Source of the DNA: Bimastos eiseni
Lineage: Eukaryota > Annelida > Clitellata > Crassiclitellata > Lumbricidae
Length of the DNA: 64,000 nt
Reading direction: 5' to 3'
NCBI GenBank assembly: GCA_959347315.1
Contig: OY365813.1
Span: forward strand, 18,171,130 to 18,235,129
Shown here: piece by piece, positions 56,000 to 64,000 of the stretch
Numbering within the stretch: the stretch's first letter is position 1
How the letters are laid out: every line of letters starts with the position of its first letter
Notes under the pieces: generated by a model
Database searches by the model: none
What the model was told of the DNA's origin: nothing
Seen by the model: the letters and a program-made list of their open reading frames with translations, nothing else
Program-made: the position numbers and the translations under genes

Positions 56000-57165
56000 C
56001 ATACAGAGGCTCGCGCACATGCCAACAAATACATTGATTACATTCCTCCTCCGAGTATAAAGTACGTTGATGCGAACGACTTGCCAATGCCAGGCTATAA
56101 TTATTAGACAATGGAATGATGCAAGACAATGTCACTGAGTGCCAAATAAAGTAAACAATTAGTAGTATATTAACCATTACCATCTTCTTTATTAATGCAA
56201 TTAGACAAACAGTGAAATAACACAAAACAGCGATCAACACACAGGCTCTACTGAGTCTACTCATTATTTCGACTAACTGCTAATACCACACTTTGGTTTA
56301 CAAGACAGTTAAATAACAGAGCGTTTTTTCTCGTATTAAGTTGTCCACCCTGGGGATGAGTCGTCAGAGCGCAATGATAGTAAAGAAGATGAAGAAGAGC
56401 AGATTCTGAACCTGGCTCTCGTCGTCGGAACCTTTGATTTGTCACGTTTGCATAGTGATTGATGTTTTTGACTGTAGCGCGTGCCGCTTTGGCAATTCAT
56501 TCGAAGATATTTATTGACTGTGTTCTTTCCCACTCGTCATTGTGGTTTCAAATGATTGACATTCGTATTAGTTTATAAAGTCATTCTATTATTGTTGTTT
56601 AGATTAAGTTTGTACTATAGGTTTGATGATTTGAAAGAAATTGTATTGGTCCATGTTGAACTGGCCCAGGCATGCAGGCTGAGGCAGCCGTCTGGCCGCT
56701 GGCCTGCTCCATGACTCACAATGATCACTTGCATACATGTAGCTCTATTTTCTATATAGTGATTGACATTTCTGTTTATGTAAAAGATACTACTGACGTC
56801 GCTGTTTAGATTTTTTTTAACTTGGACTGTTTGATGACGATGATACGGATCCTACTCTGGTAAATAACCCGGATGTTTATCCTAATAACTTTGATATATG
56901 AGGCCCAACGAAGCAATATGTACTTATTGCTCTTCTATGGAACCCTTAATCGTCGAAAAATAAGCATCGTTTATCTCTTATGAATGTATCAACTGCAGAA
57001 GCCTTCTCCATAAATTCCATCCTATTGAATATCTCCTCGACTTTATCTGCGTGTATAGTTTGGCGTCGACTTAGACATGGCTAGACGTAGGCCTGTCTCA
57101 GGCAGCTGACCTACAAGTGACTGGCTATAATTTTTAATGTAAGTGCCGTTCTTCTGAAGGTGGAG
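56000..57165. other. No gene seen
   Basis: About 1.2 kb of unique-looking DNA; nothing recognised on either strand. Confidence 0.5.
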
Positions 57166-57224
57166 GTGGAATGGTCGTCATCGTCAGGCAATCAATTTAC
57201 TGCTTCCCATGTATCTTATCCATG

Positions 57225-58200
57225 AAATTTTACATTTTCCACTTCCTAATGGCACGTATTTTGTTTGCTGGAGCTATTTACAGACCTCCTGGTAGAGCTT
57301 TAGCTGAGTTCAGTGCTGAATGGTCTGATATCTTAACAGTTCTCCATAATAGGAACAAAGACACCTATTTAATTGACGACTATAGCATGGAGCTCCCTAA
57401 GACTTCAGATCACAATTCCATCAATGACTTTTATAATCTTACATCTTCCAGTTATTTCCTATCTACTATAGTCCGTCCTACTGGGATAAGGGCCAACACT
57501 GATTCCATTATTGACAACCTTTTCACCCTCTTTTCTTTAACTTGCCTTGCGTAAAGTTTGTCATGGACGGACCGTCGGTTCGTCGGTTCGTCGGAGTTCT
57601 TTCAACTCTTATTTCAATATGTTCCCGTTGACATACAGAGCTGAAATTTTGCGCTCATTTCAGGCTTGCATGCTAATGCAATGTATCAAATTTTTATGGA
57701 CATAATTTAAAAATTGAGAAACAAATGAAAAAATCCAAAAAATTAAGTATCGTTTAACCACTCAAGCGAGTCCTCCTTGACGAGCTCCACTCCGGCAAGT
57801 TAACGTCATCAATGACATTTAATCAAAAATGTCATGAGGAAATAGAACGATTGCACCATCTGCCAGATAAAAGAGGGTCCCGAAAAACTCATTTTTTACT
57901 TTTACTTGTTACGAATAGAATTAATTAAGCTTGGTACTCCAAAATATTGGCTGGTGAGACCTCTGATCATTTTCCTATCTTGGCCTGGATTCACCAGAAA
58001 CCTGGTACTATCATCCCTTACTCCATCACGTGTGCTCGTCTTATCGATCCATATACTAAACCAACCTTTAGAAACTTTCGAAGCCAAAACAGATTGGTCT
58101 GCCGTGCATGAGACCTGTGCAATTAGCTCTACTATTGCTGCCGGTGAGTCCTACTTTCTTATAAAAATACTCCGACCAAATCAGAAACATCGTGTGCATA
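57225..58200 (+). mobile_element. LINE endonuclease relic, interrupted
   Basis: The frame at 57250-57552 reads LFAGAIYRPPG, LIDDYSMELPKTSDHNSI, DFYNLTSSSYF and NTDSIIDNLFT. This is the N-terminal AP-endonuclease of a non-LTR element, with the usual GDYN altered to DDYS. After about 400 unrelated bases the same protein resumes at 57958 with SDHFPILAWIHQKPGT and DPYTKPTFRNF. A frameshift then leads to AKTDWSAVHETCA and ESYFLIKILRP. The gap 57555-57955 may be an insertion, as the SDH(F/Y)P motif normally lies near the end of the endonuclease. RT is absent. Confidence 0.72.
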
Positions 58201-58589
58201 TATACATATGTAAGCATGTTTGCATGGCTGTATGGATGGATGGATGGCAGTGGCTTGCTACAACGGCGCTCTATAAATCGTCGTATTTACGATGATGGTA
58301 GGATGCAGTCGCTGCCAATATGGAAAACCACGCTATGAACAGATACATCTTAAGACAGGATGAGATGGTAATGTAAGCTGAAGTAGACGAGACCCAGCGT
58401 CGTCTTGCACGTGTGTGCCTTTTGGGCTGCTGAACGAATGAAAGAGAGAATGAACGAAAGAATAATAAATTAATTAATTCATTCATTTCATATTTCTTTT
58501 GTTGACTTCGTTTTTTATTGAAATTCGCTTCTCGCTCGTTTGTTCGGTGTTTTATTTTGATTGAGAGGTTTTAGTTAATATAATGCATC

Positions 58590-59025
58590 TCTTTATTCGC
58601 TCAGTCAGTCAGTCAGTCAATCATACTTTGTCAATCAGTCCTTTAGTCCGACTCGTATGTCCGCTTGTCTGTCTGCTATCTATACTTGACTGTCAATCAT
58701 TCCGTTTTTTGACAAAAATATCTGTTTGTCTCTCCGTCTGTCCACCTATCTATACCTATCAGTCTGCCTATCTCTCTGCTGCGTCAGAATGTAAGTATTT
58801 CGACTACTGACTACCTGAGATGTCCTTGCGTTTTCGTGTTTGGTTCAATTTGTCGTGTGACAGTAAATGCTGTGAACATGTTGCAGAGGCAGATATTGCG
58901 TCGCTAAAGACTGAGTTATCTGGAAAACTTAAAGAGCTCTTTGATTAAGTGCTCCCTCGCTCTATTCCATACGTCTGTCTGTCCGTCTTTCTGTCTTTCT
59001 GTATGTCTGTTCGCCGGTCTACATA
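58590..59025. repeat. CAGT and TCTG microsatellite pieces
   Basis: CAGTCAGTCAGT at 58602-58618, CTGTCTGTC-type text at 58720-58790 and 58972-59015. No gene is supported between them. Confidence 0.75.
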
Positions 59026-59169
59026 TACGAGCGAGGAATAATCGAAACGTCCATTGGAATTCCTGTCACACAGGAAAGCCGAAATAAATGCCAGCAGGGA
59101 ATGTGGCTCGTGTTTGACTAAGGGTCATTCGTGATAGGGATACGTTTACGTCAACAACGCTGTTACAAC

Positions 59170-59310
59170 ATTCCTATATATATATATATATATATACGAA
59201 TATACATATGGTGCATACGTCGTATATATGTGTATGTTTTTTATTTATGTCGTACATATATATATTTACGCATGCAGGTATGTAAATATGTACCTCTATA
59301 AATGCATATA
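59170..59310. repeat. (TA)n-rich tract
   Basis: TATATATA runs with TATGTA-type sequence. Another (TA)n lies at 59736-59758. Confidence 0.85.
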
Positions 59311-60060
59311 AATGTGAGCGTTTTTATGATTATAGCGACCGTATGCGACCTCGACGCTGCTCATTTGTCAGCATGCGTATAATTATATTGATATGCATGA
59401 CGTGTCGGACACTAGAGGTAGATGATATGCTTGTGACATAAGCAACCTATATAATTTTTTGCGCGAAATGTATTCGTTTATCGACGGTGTGATAATAAAA
59501 GGTGTCGAAAAATAGCCATACTAGTCGAAAAGTCGGTCGAAGAATTATTATGGGCGCTTTTGTTAAGAAGCGCCTGTTTAAATCTGTTAAGCAGCTTTAT
59601 TGAAATTGCACCTCAGCGGTTCCTTAAATGTGCTATATAAAAGCCCACACACCTCCTATCTCAGTCTGTTAAAAACGACTTACAGTGAAGAAGCCAGCCA
59701 GGTAAATACCTATAGATGTAGGCCTACATACGCTATATATATATATATATATATATATGCTCGTGAGAAAATTATGTCAATAACTCGTATTGGACCGTCT
59801 AGTGAATGATACAAAGTAACATTTCAAGGAGACGGAACACAATGGGCCTATAGTACAATCTGGGTTCGGCAGCTGCCGACCATCGTATAATTACATCTAT
59901 TATCCCGAAGATCCTGCGAAGTGCTGAAGAGGGTCCTCCGATGAAAGCGTCACCTGTGATTCTCTTTCATTTCCTTCCTACTACGGGTCTTTTCCGTCGA
60001 AGTTTAATGGCGACGTCGGCTTTCATCAGTCAGTTACGTAAGAGCACTTTCCAACTGGTC
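59311..60060. other. No gene seen
   Basis: Unique-looking DNA. TGTGCTATATAAAAG at about 59629 is a 3'-end motif variant. Confidence 0.45.
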
Positions 60061-60064
60061 GTTG

Positions 60065-60330
60065 GGGAGATGGAGGGAAGAGAAGGAGAGCAGAGCAGAG
60101 CAGAAGAAAGGAGAAGAGAGGAGACGAGAGGAGAGGATATGAGAGGAGAGAAGAGGAGACGAGAGGAGAGAAGAGGAGACGGAGAGGAGAGCAGAGGAGA
60201 GCAGATGTGAGGAGAGGAGAGGTGAGGAGATGAGAGGAGAGGTGAGGAGAGAAGAGGAGAGAAGAGGAGAGGAGAAAATTTGAGATGAGAATAGAGGAGA
60301 GGAGGGAAGAGGATGGAATGGAGGATGGGG
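60065..60330. repeat. GAGAGGA purine tract
   Basis: Repeats of GAGGAGA, AGAGAGGAG and AGACGAGAGG, strand-asymmetric over about 265 bp. All three reverse frames are open for over 100 codons because of the Ser/Leu composition. Confidence 0.95.
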
Positions 60331-60734
60331 AATGAAGAAGAAAGCAGCGCAGAGAAGGGAGGCACCATACCCTAGTATACATGTATATTGTATAAATGAG
60401 TCAATGGAGGGACGATGTAATTGGCAGCTGATCATCACTTTCGTCAATGTCGAATTCATTGGTTGAGCAGAGGAGTTGAACATGCATGAGCGACCTTAGA
60501 CCAAACGGAGGGAGCGAGGGACCATCTTCCTAAACATAATTAGGAGAACGCGTAGGAGGGTCCGTCTCACAAAACATAATTACACGAATGACTGCTCTCT
60601 CTGACACGCTTCACTACACCCGAACATATCAATCCACAGTCACAAGAACGTACGCCATCGCACGCACACACGCACAAGTATGCGTATATACACATATGCA
60701 TCCACCCGAACCTCGCTGTCCGATTTATCGATTT

Positions 60735-60815
60735 ATATCGCATCGGTTGGGTTGGGAGCACCTCCGAGTATATATGCTTCCTGAGAGAGCGCTATATAAG
60801 TGTTCAAAATGAATG
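60735..60815 (+). mobile_element. Retroposon 3' end
   Basis: GGTTGGGTTGGGAGCACCTC leads to AGAGCGCTATATAAGTGTTC (60786 on), then AAAATGAATGATCG. Same layout as 25711-25790 and 33730-33815. Confidence 0.6.
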
Positions 60816-60984
60816 ATCGACTGAATACATATGCAAAACATATACTACCCGTGTACACGAACATAACTTTCTTCTCATATATATATATATATATATATAT
60901 CATAACGCCGTTGTTACCTTAGTCCATGCGTTTGTCTCACCAGTCGATTTGCTGCTGCTCGGTCCTGAGCCTACTCTCAACCGT

Positions 60985-61155
60985 AGTAGTTTCAGTTTAA
61001 CGACACTGTGGGATAACAAGGGTCACTATCTTTACCCTCCTCCTTCATCTGCGCTTGAGACTGGCGCTATCAGAGTATGAATAGTGGCGCTACATAAATG
61101 CTAAATGAATGAATGAATAAATATATGAATGAATGAATGAATGAATGAATAAATG
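60985..61155 (+). repeat. ACGACACTGTG family copy with (GAAT)n tail
   Basis: TTTAACGACACTGTGGGATA, then GACTGGCGCTATCAGAGTAT, then GTGGCGCTACATAAATGC (61084) and a GAATGAATGAAT tail to 61155. This copy joins the SINE-like body and the common 3'-end motif in one element. Confidence 0.7.
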
Positions 61156-61404
61156 TGCACATAATTTTATATACAATGACCTTAATTAACCCTGTGCCGT
61201 TTTAAATGACTTGTTTCCCCAAAGAATAAGTTCAGTCAGTTCTAAGTAGACCCTCGATGTTGGACAGAATCCAGGCCTCATGTTCACTCTGACATACACG
61301 CCATTGTCAAAAGCGACCAGTAGCCTGAAAAATCGGCATTAATCATAATGTATAATGACGGCAATTTTCTCAGAATATACGACCTTTTAATGGCGTAATT
61401 ATTC

Positions 61405-61545
61405 ATACATATACACTTATATATATATATATATTATATATATATATATATTATTCATAATTGCAATTATATATGTACATACAAATTTAAACAAGCTCAT
61501 GCTATATATACTATATATATGCTATATATACTATATAGCGCATAC
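61405..61545. repeat. (TA)n and TATATGCTATATA tract
   Basis: TATATATA blocks at 61415-61455 and a duplicated GCTATATATACTATATA segment at 61501-61540. Confidence 0.9.
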
Positions 61546-62037
61546 AAGCATCTGTGGAAAAGGTATAATTATAAGCCGATGGAGGAGCTGTCAAGGGGCA
61601 GTTTGTTTTAGCGTGTGTTTGTATGTGTTGCCTTCTCTCTATGTATGTGCGTGTGCGTGCGTGTGTGTGTAGTCGTGGGTTGGCGTTGGTGGAAAATGTA
61701 CACTTTTTATTGCACATAAATTCCTAAGATTTTCTAAGCCCTGTTCCGAACTTCATTACATACATGCGCAGAGTTTTTGTCGCCCCCTATCGACGTGAGT
61801 TTATGTCCCAGCTGCCATAGAAATGATTTCACGGATGAAATGCAAGATCTATTCCCAATGTATGTCCACACGACACGTCCATACATCCAAGGAACTGGTT
61901 ATTGCTTTCCAGGGATAACATCGTTAATCGGGTTGCATAATTATGTCCAACAAAGATCTTTGGATACAAAAGCATGACCGGGCCTCCATTAAGTTTATTA
62001 TGTGAGACACCAAATCGGGTTAAAACGTATAACGATC

Positions 62038-62078
62038 AACAGTATATATATATACACTGTATATATATATATACTGTT
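62038..62078. repeat. Perfect 17-bp TA-rich hairpin
   Basis: AACAGTATATATATATA at 62038-62054 and its exact complement at 62062-62078, with CACTGTA between. Confidence 0.97.
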
Positions 62079-62364
62079 ATAATGTCAGACGACCGGAATT
62101 TCAACGCAAATGAATTAGTTAGAGCAAAAAACTTCACTAATAAAACGTTGCGATGACATCCATATTTTTTGTTCATTTAGGCGCGTAGTAAGGTGCCCGT
62201 AGTGCAACAGACTACGTCTTATGAATGGCTCGTTTAGCATATATACTCAATATATTATGTATATAAATATTCGATATAGATGTAAAAGATTTTATATCGA
62301 TAACTTCTCCAACATGCTCTCCTGTAATGTAGAACGCCAATTGACTCAATTTAACTGAATATAC

Positions 62365-62535
62365 ATATATCTTTGAACCGTCTTTGAACCGATTTTTTAC
62401 CCTCTTTCAACCATATTTTAACCATCTTTCAACCATCCCTTTATCATCTCTTGACCATATTTTAGCCATCTCTCTAATTTCTTTGACCATCTTTAAACGA
62501 TCTTTGAACCATTTTGACCACCATCTAACAATCTC
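62365..62535. repeat. Degenerate ACCATCTTTGA repeats
   Basis: About 14 spaced copies of a ACCATCTTTGAAC/ACCATATTTTA-like unit of about 11-13 bp. Confidence 0.7.
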
Positions 62536-62539
62536 TACC

Positions 62540-64000
62540 TTCTTGTTTCTTCAAGGTCAGACATGGGTAGACTTAGAAATGGCCCTTGGGGGGCTTCCAG
62601 CTGGGTGGGCGTTCTAGGTGCGTTGGTGGGCCCGCCATCGATCCGCGAGTATATCGCGAGGGAGGGGAGCACCAGTGAGTCTGCCATTCCTAAATCAACT
62701 TATAAACCTCCCAGCTGCCGAGTTTCTCGTCACTAGAGGCGCTTCATAGATCAGGCGCCGAACGGAGACTCTCGCGTTTCTTGAAAAGAGTTTTCAGTTT
62801 TATAGTAGGAAACGTGTGGAAAATGCAGTCGTGGTGTCTTCGCGGAATGATCTTCTGACCTCGTTCCAGACAGTGACCTACTGATTATGTCCTAACCTCT
62901 GACCTCGCCTTATTCTGTTCAACGACCTTCTTGGCTTGATCTGAGCCCAACCGTCTGAAATTGTTAAGACCTCCCACGGTATTTTAATGATCGCAATTCA
63001 CTACAGTATATTATCCAAGAATCAATTTAGAGAGATTCAATTATTAATGAGCTCAATAACTAGACTTAGACAAGATCCATAGAGATGATCTTAAAGATAA
63101 ATAAGAATTATACGGTATCAAGCGCCACGATGAGAACTACACAAGAAGCTTATCAAAAACTAGAGTAAAAAACTATAACTAGAAGCAAATCAAGAAGGGG
63201 AGCAAGAGCCGGATGAAGAATTTGCTCAATAACTACGTAAAACGAACTCTATACGAACTAGATCAAGAGCTGTTCGAACATTTTACGAGCTAGCAGCTGC
63301 TTTCTTCCTTTCTGGACAAAGAAGGGGGCAGATAGTGCAGAGCAGAAACAAAATCAGGGCAGAGAAGCTCCAAAAGAAGAATTGCTTAATCTATAGTTCT
63401 TTAATTTTTGTTTAGTTCTTTACGACGTTTTTCAACTGGCTCTTGTTCAGCTTCCTCATTCGTCTCTTGTTCAATTTATTCATCGAGTTCTTGGTCGACT
63501 TCTTTCCGTAAAAACAAGAACTCGAGGATGGCTTATATATGAAGCGAACCCATAAACCGAGACGGAGGGATGCTGCGATGTGCTGCCGATCCAGCCTCAG
63601 TTTCAGCAGCCTCCTCAGCATCCGACCCATCTCCCTCCATCCCCTCCATCACCGTTGCCTCATCTTGCATCGCGAGCAGCAGTCGACAGCTGACAGCTGC
63701 ATCACCAACAGCTGCATCATGTCAGGCGCCGATAGGAATAATAGAAATGGCAGTTGGCGCTACATAAATTCGTCGTAACGTCTTTCGAAATAGCCTTCTC
63801 TACGTCTAAGTTGCCGCCGTGTATATTCTGAACGTAAGTCAAGCAATGTATAACGTCAGCCTATATTCTCATATACAAGACTAAATTAGCGTATACATGT
63901 ATATTCACGTGCATGTATGATATACAATGCACATGCAATATGTAAGATACAATATAAATGTTCAATATACAGTATACAATGGACACGTACAACAAGGTGC
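62540..64000. other. No gene seen; degenerate AACTAGA repeats
   Basis: 63040-63260 has scattered AACTAGA/CAAGAAC echoes. GGCGCTACATAAATTC at 63756-63771 is another 3'-end motif. No recognised coding exon up to the window end. Confidence 0.5.

Noticed and set aside
58890..58950. Possible tiny last exon reading EADIASLKTELSGKLKELFD then stop, after TTGCAG
   Set aside because: Too short, weak pyrimidine tract, and no upstream exon found.

Overview
The window is animal nuclear DNA, AT-rich and dominated by repeats. Long microsatellites, decayed non-LTR retrotransposons of several clades, hAT and Tc1/mariner relics, small intron-split genes and one 200-base assembly gap (5497-5696) all point to a metazoan. 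The retroelement mix and the absence of vertebrate-type repeats suggest a marine invertebrate, perhaps a deuterostome such as an echinoderm or hemichordate, but the species cannot be fixed from the sequence.

Only two host genes can be built with confidence, both on the minus strand. (1) 13300-19504 is a complete Rab28 orthologue: six coding exons, all GT-AG, all phases matching, 230 residues, with every GTPase motif and a C-terminal CIVA prenylation box. (2) 22712-32829 holds four phase-compatible exons of a SAND-domain protein closest to DEAF1. A Ser/Thr-rich tract and the SAND domain sit in the first exon seen; long basic, low-complexity exons and a stop codon follow. Its 5' exons are not found, and no MYND finger is present.

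Layout. 1-5.5 kb: purine/pyrimidine tracts, a hexanucleotide array, tRNA-like SINE pieces. 6-11 kb: retroelement C-terminal relic, mariner relic, a hAT MITE with target-site duplication, a Tc1-like element with intact terminal repeats. 13-19.5 kb: RAB28, with two more hAT MITEs and two tandem arrays built on its own splice sites. 20-33 kb: SAND gene, with LINE tails, a SINE-like family and a 175-bp (AC)n in its introns. 34-35 kb: a solo LTR. 36-42 kb: three non-LTR relics in a row (RTE-like, Jockey/I-like, CR1-like). 44.3-46.2 kb: a 948-bp perfect tandem duplication. 47-64 kb: satellites, another LINE relic and a tRNA-derived SINE, with no gene supported.

The most unusual signals are the arrays in RAB28. 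A 44-bp unit repeats eight times from the exon 2 donor into intron 2, regenerating donor-like sites. An 80-90 bp unit repeats three times across the exon 6 acceptor, giving two extra acceptor-like sites that would remove the prenylated tail. A short mobile 3'-end motif, GGCGCTATATAAAT, recurs about seventeen times across otherwise unrelated repeats.
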